The notes under the pieces were generated by a model, which worked only from the letters and a program-made list of their open reading frames with translations, was not told the origin of the DNA and did no database searches. Position numbers and translations under genes: made by a program. A DNA stretch of 64,000 nt, from contig NC_079320.1 of assembly GCF_029931775.1 (NCBI RefSeq), forward strand, positions 40,168,510 to 40,232,509, in the 5' to 3' direction. This DNA comes from Euleptes europaea (taxonomy: Eukaryota > Chordata > Lepidosauria > Squamata > Sphaerodactylidae). Shown here piece after piece: positions 44,101-54,288 of this stretch (position 1 is the first letter of the stretch; every line of letters begins with the position of its first letter).

Positions 44101-47100
44101 CCCCTGCCTCCATTCCCCCCCCCCACCGCCGCCTGCGTGCTTGCCCCACCGCGGCCTCGAGTTCTTGGGGCGGCTGAGGCCCCTGCCTCCATCCCCCCCC
44201 CCCCGCCGCCTGCATGCTTGCCATGCCACTTGCCAAGGGTCTCCGCCCAGCCCTCCCTCTGCTTGAGTCCCTGGCCTGCGCACTTGCTGCGCCGCCGCCG
44301 GAGGGTCCCCCCCAAGCCCTCTCCGTGCTCCATTCCCTTGGCCTGCGCGCTTCTGTATGTGCGTGTGTGCGCGCGAGATCCCCGGGCCGCTGGTGAGTGC
44401 GTGTGTGTGTGTGGGAAGCCTCCCACCCTCTCTATCCTTCCTTCCTTTTTTTCCTTCCTTCCTTCCTCCCTTTCTCCCTTCCCTTCCCTTGCTGCGCCGC
44501 CGCCGAAGGGTCCCCCCCCAGCCCTCCCCATGCTCCATTCCCTTGGCCTGCGTGCTTCTGTATGTGCGTGTGTGCGCGAGATCCCCAGGCCGCTGCTGAG
44601 TGCGTGTGTGTGTGTGGGAAGCCTCCCACCCTCTCTATCCTTCCTTCCTTTTTTTCCTTCCTCCCTTCCCTTCCCTTGCTGCGCCGCCACCGAAAGGTCC
44701 CTCCCCGTGCTCCATTCCCTTGGCCTGCATGCTTCTGTATGTGCATGTGTGCGCGAGATCCCCGGGCCGCTGGTGAGTGTGTACATGTGTGTGTGTGTGG
44801 GGGAAGCCTCCCACCCTCTCTATCCTTCCTTCCTTTTTTCCCTTCCTTCCTCCCTTCCTCCCTTCCCTTCCCTTGCTGCACCGCCGCCGAAGGGTCCCCC
44901 CCTGCCCTCCCCGTGCTCCATTCCCTTGGCCTGCGCGCTTCTGTATGTGCGTGTGTGCGCGAGATCCCCGGGCCGCTGGTGAGTGTGTGTGGGAAGCCTC
45001 CCACCCTCTCTATCCTTCCTTCCTTTTTTTCCTTCCTTCCTTCCTCCCTTCCTCCCTTCCCTTGCTGCGCCGCCGCCAAAGGGTCCCTCCCCGTGCTCCA
45101 TTCCCTTGGCCTGCGCACTTCTGTATGTGCGTGTGTGCGCGAGATCCCCGGGCCGCTGGTGAGTGCGTGTGTGTGGGAAGCCCCCCACCCTCTCTATCCT
45201 TCCTTCCTTCCTTCCTCCCTTCCCTTGCTGCGCCGCCGCTGAAGGGTCCCCCCCCCCGCTCTCCCCATGCTCCATTCCCTTGGCCTGCGCGCTTCTGTAT
45301 GTGCGCGAGATCCCCGGGCCACTGGTGAGTGCGTGTGTGTGTGGGGGGAAGCCTCCCACCCTCTCTTTCCTTCCTTCCTCCCTTCCCTTCCCTTCTCTTC
45401 CCTTGTTGCGCCGCCGCCGAAGGGGTCCCCCCCAGCCCTCCCCATGCTCCATTCCCCCGGCCTGCACGCTTGTGTATGTGCGTGTGTGCGCAAGATTCCT
45501 GGGCCGCTGGTGAGTGCATGTGTGTGTGTGTGTGTGTGGGGAAGCCTCCCACCCTCTCTTTCCTTCCTTCCTTCCTTCCTTCCTTCCTTCCTTCCTTCCT
45601 TCCTTCCTTCCTTCCTTCCTTCCTTCTTTTCCTGCCTTCCTGCCTTGCCTTCCCTTCCCTTCCCTTGCTGCGCCGCCGAAGGGTCCCCCCCCAGCCCTCC
45701 CCGTGCTCCATTCCCCCGGCCTGCACGCTGCCGCGGGAGGGTCCCCCGCCAGCCCTCCCCGTGCTCTATTTTCCGGCCTGCGTGCTTGCCACGCTGCCAC
45801 GGGAGGGTCCCCCCCCCAGCCCTCCCCGTGCTCCATTCCCCCTGCCTGCACGCTTGCTGCGCTGCCGCCGGAGGGTTCCCCCCCAGCCCTCACCGTGTAT
45901 GTGCGTGTGTGCATGAGATCCCCAGGCTGCTGGTGAGTGTGAGTGTGTGTGGGGGAAGCCTCCCACCCTCCTTCCTTCCTTCCTTCCTTCCTTCCTTCCT
46001 TCCTTCCTTCCTTCCTTCCTTCCTTCCTTCCTTCCTTCCTTCCTTCCTTCCGCCCTGCACAGCCTCTCCTAGGTTTACAAACCTCCAGGTGGTGGCTGGA
46101 GATCTTGCAACCCTAGCCTCTTTCCCCCCCCCCCCCCACTCCGGGAGATCTATGCCTGGTATGGCCCCCGAACAATGTTATAAATGGCCAAATGGCCCTT
46201 GGCAGGATAAAGGTTCCCCACCCCTGCTTTAAAGCATTGTTGGGCATGTGGAACCCATCACACAGTTCTTTGCTTATGTTCTAAGAATAAGCATTTTCTT
46301 TTGTATGGGTCTATTGTGTTTTTCTACAAAATGGTGTTCAAAACTTAGCATTGCTCACAACGGTTCAGTGAATTGTAGTTTGAACTGAACTGACTTGTGG
46401 AACTGTACCAAATTAGATTTCAGTGAAACTTAGCTGTGCCAATATAACCCTTTGAAGATCAACATATCTAATTCTCAACATTGCCAAATCTGTGGATACT
46501 TACATCCAGAGACTGGACCCATGAACAAACATGACAGATCTTGCTACAAACCTGGAAAACACCCCAACTTTGCAGGAAAAATGTGAAATAAAAAGGGGGG
46601 TTAACCCCCTAAATAATAGAAGTTGTGGCTGTTGGGGGTACCTCACTTTCCCCTGTATCCCCCTTTTTGCATTATTTCCCCTTTCCTTCCTTCTAGAAAC
46701 CCCCATATCCTCTCTCCTTTCCCTTCTTCATTTTCTCTTTCTCAGCAATTCACGAACCTACATTTTATCTTCTTCCCATCTTCAACTGTATTCATTGTTT
46801 ATTTACTTCATTTATACCCCACCTTTCTCTATAGTGGGGACCAAAGCAGCTCCTCTTTTTCATCCACACAACAACCCTGTTAGGTAGGTTAGGCTGAAAT
46901 TATGTGACTGGCCCAAAATAACCCAATGGGCCTTCACAGCCAGATGGGGATTTGAACCTGGGTCTTCCAGACCTTATTCTGAAGCTGTAACCACGTCATC
47001 ACACTGGCTTTCATAAGATGGCTGCTTTTGAAGAGTATCAGGCAGTCAGGCCTAGTTGAGTCATGCAAGTCAGGTGGTATAAAGTCATCCAGAGGTTGCT

Positions 47101-50100
47101 TCCAAGGCATAGAGTTGCTAGCCTCCAGGTGGGACCTGGAGATCTCCCAGAATTACAAATGAATTCTATACAACAGAGATCTATCACCCTGGGGGAAATG
47201 GCTGCTTTGGAGGAGGGACTCTATGGCATCGTATCCAGCTGAGGCTTCTCCCCTCCCCAAACCCTGCCACCCCAGACTCCACTACAAAATCTCCAGGAAT
47301 TTCCCAACCTGGAACTGGAAACTCTAGCCAGGCCTGGCCCCTATGAGGCCAAAAGATCTCTGGAAAGGGCCCTGCTCCCTTCCCCAGCCTTTTACTCAAA
47401 AAAACTCCAAGTCTAGATTGTTTTGATTGCTTAGCAACAGCCACTGAGGGAATCAGTTTGTTAAAGCTACAGGCACTCCTTTTATTATTTTGGGTTTTTT
47501 TAACCTCCCCCCCATGTAATTTTTGGGTTTAGATTTCACATTTTTCTGCAAACCTGGGGCATTTTTCAGATTTGTAGAAAGATCCATCTTGCCTCTTCAC
47601 AGCTCCAGTCACTGGATTTAAGTATCTAAAGATGTAGCCCTTGGCTTTTAGTATATAGATTTCAGTGAATTAATCAAATACTTAATTCAACATGATGTGT
47701 TGATCAGGTGTTACAAAGTGCAGTGCATGCTTCTGAAGATGAAGTGAAAAAATACGTAGCACTTATCATGAGAGAAAAGAAGATCGATATACAAAAGGAT
47801 ACAAGGTATGTCTGCTTCTGTTTCAAAGATACTGGTTTTTGTGACAGTGCATTTTGAAACTCTGTTTATTTTGTTCAAACATGTATTATTGCTTGAAAAA
47901 TCCATATAATTTAGCACATGCTTTCTACCAATATATAATTAAGAGGTAGTGTATACTTAAATAGCAGTGTTAGATTAAGCAGTAGACTCAGTTATGAGAA
48001 TGATCTAGAGAACACTATGCAGTAGGGACAACCAAAACATTAGGAAAATCAGAACTGCAGATAAAGATGACAGCCGTTTATAAAGGAATGAAGAGACATG
48101 AGCTAGTGAATTAATGTATTTCAAAACAGTTACCATTTTTTTGTCTATAGATACTCACTATTTGATCTTCTGGGTCCTTCAGATTCCACCAGCTATGATA
48201 CAAATTGGCTCAGCATGATGTAGTGGTAGAGTGTCAGACCTAGGACCTAGGACATCTGGGTTTGAATCCCTACTCTGCCATGGAAGCTTGCTTGGTGACG
48301 TTGGGACTGTCACACAGTCTCACCTAACCTTTATCACAGGGTTATTATTGTGAAGATAAGGTAGTTAAGGAGAGAATGATGTGGTAAGCTACTTTGGGTC
48401 CTTATTGGAAATCAAATAATCAAAATTACTGCAGAATGGAAGTAATATGCATGCTCTGCCTAGCTCCCAGTAATAAATGAGTTGCAGCATTTTGCATCAA
48501 CTGGAATGTCTGAGTTAACTTCAAGGGGAGTGCATTTCAGTAGCTTAATCTCAATGTTTACCATTATATGGATCCAGGTGGCCAGACTGGCCATGTCAAG
48601 GTAGAGGGCCATCATCCAGGTTATACTGAGATGGGAGAAAGCACTTTTTGCAGCTGAATTGAAGCACAAAGTCCTTCAGTATCTCTGCCTTTCCAACCAG
48701 AATTACCAGGATTTAGTTTCAATTTGTTTTCTTTTATCCAATTAACCACAGCATCCAGGCAGCAATTCAGGACTTCTGTCACATCATCAGAGGGTTTGGG
48801 TAAGGAGATATAGAGCTGGGTATATAGAGCCAACCCCAAAACTACGAATGATTTGTCCCCAAGCCTTTATGTGGAAATTGAAAAGCAAGGGGGATAGGAT
48901 CGCTCCATGTGGAATCCCACAGGATAGGTCTCATGCTGATAACTGGTCTCCCACATCAACCCTTTGAGTCTGGTTTGTGAGGAATTATTTGAACCAGTCC
49001 AATACGTATCTTCTGATAGCTACTTTTGCCTTCAAATGTCTAAGAAGGCCTGGAGTTGCTCTGCTACTGCTCTGTCAATCACTTTGCTCAGAAGGTAGTT
49101 AAGGAGAGAATGATGTGGTAAACTACTTTGGATTAGAAACTGGGCATAATCAGGGGGTGCTAGTTGGGACAGACATAACACATCATTTTCTTTCAACCAT
49201 GTCTCTGTTATGCTAGCTGGGTCAATTTCCTCTTCCTGTAACGTTCTGGAGAGGCGTAGTTTTTGTGCCTCATTCATGTGGTATTGCACAGTATTATTGT
49301 GGACATGACGGAAACAGGCACTTTTGTATTGTCAACCTTTGGGATGCTATGGAGGTTAGATAGGCAGTGATCATCCTTGCCAAATACTGGCCATCTTTGA
49401 TAAATCCCAGCCCCATACCAACCTGCTCCCATCTGCACTGAAGTAGTGTATTCATCAAACATTGTGCTCCAGGTAAACATTGCCCCAGTAATAAACACAC
49501 CACAGTTATGCTAGTATCCACAGAGAAGCCATACAACAGTCTAGGGTTACAGTAATTATATGTTGATGTTAGCATTGTCCAACAGGTATAGTTCTGTGTC
49601 AGACTCAGTACTGCTCCTGGTTTCCAGGTCTGTAGCTGGTGTCACTCTCCTTCTCCAGTACTGGTGGACCTTTTCCCACTCATTGTGTGCAATAGCCAAA
49701 CCCTGGCTGTGTGCCCCAGGTGAAGTGCCGTGGGCCCTTGTGTTCTCACCCTTTGGCTTGCACTAAGTGGCTCGTGCCTCTGGTACAGGCCTCTTTTGGA
49801 ATGCATAGTGGGTCCATATCAATTAAAAATATGGGGAGACATCCTGTAGGGGAATCTTGCCTCTCAGCATTCATTCCCAGAACAAACTTGTTTACCACCA
49901 GTTCACATAATACTGTATTATGACCAATTGAAACAACACAAAACAGCATGTAAGGTTTTGAGTTCTTCAGAACTCTTCCTCAGGCTGGATGTTACAAAAT
50001 AAAAGAAGTGGAGGAAGAAGGAGAGATGATTCGGGCTACGAGTTTAAAGATCTTTTCTTATTAGCATTCCTGTGCTCAGTGCAGGTGGAGAAAGTAGGTA

Positions 50101-53100
50101 TCTTTTGGGTTCTTCGGTGTCAGGTTGCACTGTAGTTCCTCTGAGCAAGATTTTTTTTTCTCTCCACTGGAATTATGTAATTTTTCTTGTACCTCTTTGA
50201 CACCAAGTGAGATTCACAGTTCACTTGTAGGCCAGAGCAAAGGAATTAGTTGATGGCTATTGTATTAGAAATGTTGGTGATAAATTTAAGGTGATAACCA
50301 GGGCGTAAATCCAAGTTGGGTAGTTTTACCTCATGTTGTGGATCGATTCCCACACGTTTAGTCTCTTGCTAATAGCTTGGCCTTAGGTTAAAAGAATGAT
50401 GTTGGCATAACATCTGGAGAGCCACTGCCAATCTGAGTATACAATACTAACGTTAATGGACCAATGGTCTGGTTCAGTGTAAGCCAACTTAATGTGTTTG
50501 TATATACATAAAGATGGAAAAATCATGGGAGGTGGTTTGCTTGTTCCTGCACATACTGGTCAACTTGATATAGGACTGAGCCTATATTACCCACAATTAA
50601 TCTTTGTCATGGTTCTCTTAATTTTTAAATAGTACAAGCTTGCTAGCCTGGAATACCAAAGTGATCTATTTCATTTTTCAAACAGTACTAGCAGAACGTG
50701 TTAAGTTCAATTTTATTGTAGATCAAATCTGCCATATTTATAGTTACATGTTTTGCATATTTTACAGGTTTGCCTTGAAGTTCCAGATGTGTTTGCTGCA
50801 GATAACTGGTTATAAGAAACTTTATTTGGATGTAGAAGATCTGAGAAAATGTCCCTATGACTCTAATAATATAGAGCACGAGAAGCAATTAACAGAGGTA
50901 AAAATTATTGTTGAGTTTTAAGTGGCTCATTCAGCAAATTTAGATTTGTGACTGAAATGCATTGTGTGTTCATTATGATTTACCAGAGTTGCACACTTCT
51001 AACTGCAGCTGCCCATGAAGTGCAACAGTTATTCTGCCTCAGTACTTCTTACCAGTTATAGAATCTCCTGAACCGTGAATCACAAACAGGCATAAATGCT
51101 TGTAATAACAGTAAAACAAGTGCTCGTCTAGTGAAATTGATTAGGACCGGTATGGGAAACAGGAAGCACTTCACATAACACATTAGTAATTGATGGAATT
51201 AATTGCTGCAGGATGTTGTAGCGGCTTCTAGCTTAGATGGCCTTAAGGAAGATAGGCAGACTTATTGACAGTAGAGGTATAATGATTCTTAAATAGTAGA
51301 GATAATCATGATAGTTAAAAGTTAAAACCTTCATATTTGGAGATAGTATATTTTTAATTACTGGGAGCATAGAACAGGCGCATGATGATCAAGACCATGC
51401 TGCTTACAAGCTTTTAGAGGCATTTGGCTGGCGAGTGTTGGAGAAGAAAAGAAGAGGGCTGCACCAAAGCAAAACAAAAGCAAGGAAACAAATGGGGCTG
51501 AGGAAAACAAATTCTTTAATAATTTTTGCAACCCCTATGTGTTCTGTGTGTAGCTTCATCAGGGGGAATCTTTCAGATTCTATTTTGTCATGTCCCAGCA
51601 ATTACTAAAAAGAATCTGAAAGATTCCCCCTGATGAAGCTACACACGTAACGCATAGGGGTTGCAAAAATTATTAAATAATTTGTTTCCCTCGGCACCAT
51701 TTGTTTCCTAGTGTTCATTTGGTCAGTGTTGGAGAAGAAATGGTAGACCTTGGTCTGATCCAGCGTGGTAGTACTTAGGTCCGTTGCTGTTGGGCAGCAG
51801 ACCAAAAAGTGAATGTGGCCTTGATGGCTTTTACCTTGCATTTGTTGGTAAAACAAAGTTTAAGAACACAGAGTGTACTTAAAATAAATACAGTGATCAA
51901 AAACGTGTGTGTCAGTCCAAGCTCTGAAAAGGGTAGGAAGTCTCTGGCAGACTGGAGAGCGCCCTGCCTGTAGTTAAACTGCAGCATGATTGTTATGAAT
52001 TCATTCAGTGGGACCCAACTAAAAAAGAGAGCATTCTTTTTATTATTACATGTTGTGCATGAATCAGAATGTTTGTGTCAGCTGTTGTTGTAGTTTGTCT
52101 GTGTGTAACGAAAAAAGCATAACATTTTGACTGTATCCTACTGTTGACTGATACTTATTGTTCAGAATGAGGATGGGGAAATATTGATAATTCTGTTAAC
52201 AGAAGAATATTTATGCAGCTTTGGAATTTGTTGATGCCCCATGAAAAGCTGAAGGCTAGAATCACGAAGCAGTGGTGTGACATTGGTTTCCAAGGTGATG
52301 ACCCTAAAACAGACTTCAGAGGAATGGGCATGCTGGGATTAGTTAATCTTCTGTAAGTCAAAATACTTTTCCATGGTTTCAACTCAAATACATCTAGGTA
52401 ACAGTGGGTATGTTTCTGTGATATGTGGGTATTAAGTAGAAAACTGAATTATTTGGTATGGGATTTAGTGTTGAGAATACAGCAGTATTTTGAAGCCCAT
52501 TTTCCAGTCATGCATGGGAATTAACTCCACTAATTGCAATATGCAGTAGAGATATGAAAAATTAGTAAATGTTTATCGCTAATGTAAGCACTGTTTTCTA
52601 CATTGAAGTAATTTACTTTCAGTTTTTATGTATCTTTTCAGCTACTTCAGTAAACATTATACCCATGAAGCACGTCAAATCCTTGCTCGTTCAAATCATC
52701 CAAAACTGGGGTAAGTTACTTCTACAAAAATAATAAAAACAGTCACCAAGGTTAACATTTAAAGTTGAAAAAGAAAGTCTTGTTTGTAGAAGATCCTTTA
52801 GCCATGTGTGCTGAGAAGGGCAGAAGAATGGCAAGATGAGGTCACTCAGGCAGATTTTTAGCAGATGTAGGTTCAGAGATTTCCCTTCCTGCAGAAGCCC
52901 TAGATAGCCTACCTGGTTTGCCCCCATTTTATTCTTACAACAACCCTGTATCATAGATTAGGTTAGCAGCTGTCCAAGGTAGCATACCTCAGCGTATCTT
53001 GTTTTTGTGCCCATTTTGAATATAGAACAGAAAAAGGTTGAAAATAGAAACCACTAATATAGTTGTGAACTAAAGGAACACTTCGTTATCTGGATTTAGA

Positions 53101-54288
53101 AATAGTACGTATTGAATATGAACATCCTTCTTGTCTTAGACTGAGATCATGTTTCTGAGACAGCAATCACATGCGTAGTAAAATGGGGGGAAATTGAAAT
53201 ATGATGGTAAATCAACCTTTGCACACACCTAGGAATTGCAAAAACCAGTACCTGCATTTAAAACTGCTTTTCTGTTCACACATGTACACTGACAGTGAGA
53301 GAAGTACTTTAGATTGCATGTGTGATTTTGGTTTAGACCTGGGAATATTGGGTAACCGTGGCAATATTGTTGTAAGACCAAGGAGACACACCAGTTAAAC
53401 ATGGGTTTAGTTTTGGTTCAGTAGAATTAAAAAACAAAAAACCCTTTAACCTCCTGTTCAAAGGCACCATTGTTGGCTGTTCAATACAACTTTGATAATC
53501 TTGGATATAAATAACGGTTAACTGCAGAATATCAATTTCTGTAGTGTTCAGACTGTGTGTATTTTGCAGATATTCCTATGCAATAGTTGGGATCAACTTG
53601 ACAGAGATGGCTTACAGTTTATTAAAGAAGGGTGCTTTAAAAACTCACTTCTACAACCTGGTTTCTTCTGTAGCACAAATGGATCACTTCCATCGGTTCT
53701 ACTGTGAGTATCTGTAACTGTCCTTTACTAGCTTCTGCATTCTTTGGCATTGTTCTTCCTGAACTAATTACCAATCAGTAGAACTCACTGTTGTACTAGC
53801 TAGGTCAGCTGCTGTAATTGCAGAGTTATTTGCTTTAATAATGGGTACCAGTTTGTATCCAACGAGATCCACTTGTGGAACGGACCTCACAGACTTCTGC
53901 AGAGGTCCACTGAGCCTCCTCTCCTTGAATTTTGGTTTGGGGTTCAGCAAACCCTTAACAACATAGGGTGCAAAATGGAGGTTTGTTGTGGAAGGGGGGA
54001 TTGGAAGAAATTGCTGCTCATCCCTCTGCTGTCAGTAGAAATGCCCTTAAACTACATGGTTGTATACAAACCATTATCTTATTATTTTTTAAATGTTGCT
54101 TACTGGTAAACAGTTTTCTCTCATTAAATGTTGTTTTGGTTTTCGCAGGTTATTTGGCGTACGAGTTTGACAAATTTTGGTTTGAAGAAGAACCAGAAAG
54201 TATTATGTACTTCAATCAGTTCAGAGAAAAATTTCATGAAATAATCAAAAGACGTCTTCAGGATTATGATGCAGTCCTTGCCTTATAA
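38009..54288 (+). CDS. ELMOD2: ELMOD2, ELMO domain-containing protein 2 (all coding exons)
   Basis: Eight coding exons (38012-38156, 39126-39154, 47708-47805, 50768-50897, 52219-52352, 52642-52710, 53570-53703, 54149-54288) join in phase to 879 nt, i.e. 292 residues plus stop; human ELMOD2 has 293. The start is the first ATG of exon 2 (MIIHLWSYLYRHVFRFWIKW), matching the mammalian N-terminus. The ELMO domain includes WCDIGFQGDDPKTDFRGMG, with the arginine (about residue 168) needed for GAP activity. The protein stimulates GTP hydrolysis by ARL2 and some ARFs and acts at lipid droplets, mitochondria, ER and centrosomes/cilia. All introns are GT-AG. Introns 1 and 3 carry most of the repeats. 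No defect is seen; the gene should be functional. Confidence 0.95.
38165..38405 (-). repeat. tRNA-SINE with L2-like tail
   Basis: A nearly full minus-strand copy. On the plus strand it reads CACCTTTCTCCCAGTGGGGA, AACAACCCTGTGAGGTAGGT, GGGTCACCCAGTGAGCTTCC, then the tRNA-like head ending ACACCACACTAGCTCTC. It is right behind the exon 2 donor. Confidence 0.85.
38406..39125. other. ELMOD2: ELMOD2 intron 2, right part
   Basis: Nothing recognised apart from short chance ORFs. Confidence 0.5.
39126..39154 (+). CDS. ELMOD2: ELMOD2 exon 3 (29-nt micro-exon)
   Basis: Acceptor TTTTATAG|AGCATT, donor GTAAG|GTAAGC. With the last base of exon 2 it encodes EHSLESSKSK, matching human ENSLTYSKNK. Skipping it would shift the frame. 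Confidence 0.9.
39187..39564 (-). repeat. Copia 3' LTR
   Basis: 378 bp, plus-strand ends TGACGCGGAAGC and AATCTTGACA. It is about 98-99 percent identical to the LTR at 43163-43541. By orientation of the internal region this is the 3' copy. Confidence 0.93.
39581..40306 (-). mobile_element. Copia pol, RNase H region
   Basis: Codons include YQSLIGSLLYLACWTRPDI, YADASW, SCEAEY, DSQSAL and KHIRIRY, the conserved pattern at the end of copia pol (the acidic residues of RNase H in YADAS, CEAEY and TDSQ). Part of the fossil at 39187-43541. Confidence 0.85.
40461..43031 (-). mobile_element. Copia gag-protease-integrase region
   Basis: An 856-codon frame. Its parts in order: gag (from MAQQSFIPVDKLTSENYHVW), a zinc knuckle CFLCGSSQHLKKNC, protease motif DSGAST, the integrase HHCC domain (HRRFGH, CTVC), and the integrase core (HLDLCGPF, QSDRGGEF, PQENGVAERR) with a C-terminal region. 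Part of the fossil at 39187-43541. Confidence 0.9.
43163..43541 (-). repeat. Copia 5' LTR
   Basis: 379 bp with TG...CA ends, followed on the right by the GGTAC duplication. It is next to the gag side of the internal region and so is the 5' copy. Confidence 0.93.
44270..45960. repeat. Composite minisatellite, about eight units of 174-259 bp
   Basis: Each unit holds TGCTCCATTCCC, CTTCTGTATGTGCGTGTGTG, GAGATCCCCGGGCCGCTGGT, a GT run, GGAAGCCTCCCACCCTCTCT, a TTCC tract and TGCGCCGCCGCCGAAGGGTC. The CATTCC landmark falls at about 44331, 44535, 44713, 44919, 45099, 45273, 45450 and 45709. Two 60-bp partial units follow at about 45768 and 45831. Unit length varies mainly in the TTCC tract. Confidence 0.85.
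45558..45626. repeat. (TTCC)n microsatellite
   Basis: An uninterrupted TTCC run of about 17 units inside the last long array unit; it accounts for that unit's extra length. Confidence 0.9.
45968..46050. repeat. (TTCC)n microsatellite
   Basis: About 20 uninterrupted TTCC units at the right end of the array. Confidence 0.9.
46801..47014 (-). repeat. tRNA-SINE with L2-like tail
   Basis: The plus strand reads TTTATACCCCACCTTTCTCT, ACAACAACCCTGTTAGGTAG, AGCCAGATGGGGATTTGAAC; same family as 38165-38405. Confidence 0.8.
47106..47327. repeat. Short terminal-inverted-repeat element
   Basis: Contains GCCTCCAGGTGGGACCTGGA, AATGGCTGCTTTGGAGGAGG and CCCCTCCCCAAACCCTGCC, the family of 3480-3675 and 24273-24469. 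Confidence 0.7.
47708..47805 (+). CDS. ELMOD2: ELMOD2 exon 4
   Basis: Acceptor GATCAG|GTG, donor ACAAG|GTATGT. It encodes VLQSAVHASEDEVKKYVALI then MREKKIDIQKDT and two bases, matching human VLQKATHVVQSEVDKYVDDI. Confidence 0.93.
47806..48207. other. ELMOD2: ELMOD2 intron 4, left part
   Basis: No repeat or gene recognised. Confidence 0.5.
48208..48412 (+). repeat. tRNA-SINE with L2-like tail
   Basis: The head is TTGGCTCAGCATGATGTAGT with B-box GGGTTTGAATCCC, then GGAAGCTTGCTTGGTGACGT and the tail GGTAAGCTACTTTGGGTCCT. A second piece of the same tail lies at about 49093-49136, inside the adjacent L2. Confidence 0.75.
48430..49290 (-). mobile_element. L2-type LINE fragment
   Basis: Minus-strand codons include LYISLPKPSDDVTEVLNCCL, VVNWIKENKLKLNPG (reverse transcriptase, after the catalytic site), DRAVAEQLQAFLD (earlier RT) and ITETWLKENDVLCLSQLAPP (end of the endonuclease). 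The distances are too short for a full element, so it is internally deleted and frameshifted. Confidence 0.75.
49291..50767. other. ELMOD2: ELMOD2 intron 4, right part
   Basis: Minus-strand frames up to 93 codons (49294-49575) may be further L2 sequence but carry no motif I can name. The rest is unrecognised. Confidence 0.4.
50768..50897 (+). CDS. ELMOD2: ELMOD2 exon 5
   Basis: Acceptor TTTTACAG|GTTT, donor ACAGAG|GTAAAA. It encodes the strongly conserved MCLLQITGYKKLYLDVEDLR and KCPYDSNNIEHEKQLTE. Confidence 0.95.
51160..51775 (+). repeat. Diverged CR1 LINE 3' fragment, split by a foldback element
   Basis: GGATGTTGTAGCGGCTTCTA and GCTTAGATGGCCTTAAGG match a CR1 3' region. TAGACCTTGGTCTGATCCAG at 51743-51762 is its end. 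Between them lies the foldback unit. CAGTGTTGGAGAAGAAA-like sequence occurs on both sides (about 51434-51450 and 51726-51742). Confidence 0.55.
51483..51709. repeat. Foldback element, 99-bp arms and 29-bp spacer
   Basis: The left arm 51483-51581 (AGGAAACAAATGGGGCTGAG ... TCTTTCAGATTCT) is nearly the reverse complement of the right arm 51611-51709 (AGAATCTGAAAGATTCCCCC ... CATTTGTTTCCT). It lies in ELMOD2 intron 5 and would fold into a long hairpin in the pre-mRNA. Confidence 0.85.
52219..52352 (+). CDS. ELMOD2: ELMOD2 exon 6 (GAP motif)
   Basis: Acceptor TTATGCAG|CTT, donor CTTCT|GTAAGT. It encodes LWNLLMPHEKLKARITKQWC and DIGFQGDDPKTDFRGMG, holding the ELMO-domain signature with the catalytic-type arginine. 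Confidence 0.95.
52642..52710 (+). CDS. ELMOD2: ELMOD2 exon 7
   Basis: Acceptor CTTTTCAG|CTAC, donor CTGGG|GTAAGT. It encodes YFSKHYTHEARQILARSNHP and KL. Confidence 0.95.
52711..53569. other. ELMOD2: ELMOD2 intron 7
   Basis: No repeat recognised; short ORFs only. Confidence 0.5.
53570..53703 (+). CDS. ELMOD2: ELMOD2 exon 8
   Basis: Acceptor TTTTGCAG|ATAT, donor CTACT|GTGAGT. It encodes YSYAIVGINLTEMAYSLLKK and GALKTHFYNLVSSVAQMDHF. Confidence 0.95.
54149..54288 (+). CDS. ELMOD2: ELMOD2 exon 9 (last coding)
   Basis: Acceptor TTTTCGCAG|GTTA. It encodes CYLAYEFDKFWFEEEPESIM and YFNQFREKFHEIIKRRLQDY, ending DAVLAL and TAA at 54286-54288. Confidence 0.95.

Larger units (their letters stand above)
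43693..46226. mobile_element. Non-autonomous hAT transposon enlarged by a tandem array
   Basis: The ends CAGGGATGGGGAAC and GTTCCCCACCCCTG match the 341-bp element at 13154-13494. The flanks CTTTAAAG (43685-43692 and 46227-46234) are a perfect 8-bp duplication. Just inside the ends both elements share GTCTGGCCC and CCAAATGGCCCTTGGCAG. The 2.5-kb interior is mostly the tandem array at 44270-45960 plus TTCC runs and a fragment of the terminal-repeat family at 46072-46114. No transposase is present. The long frames across it, on both strands, reflect low complexity. Confidence 0.85.

Noticed and set aside
43888-46232. Very long overlapping open frames on both strands (up to 364 codons, proline/serine- or arginine/glycine-rich)
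   Set aside because: They follow the periodic TTCC/GT/CpG array and are open in several frames at once; no domain is present.
49294-49575. 93-codon minus-strand frame as a gene
   Set aside because: Adjacent to an L2 fragment in the same orientation; probably more of that repeat, with no domain of its own.
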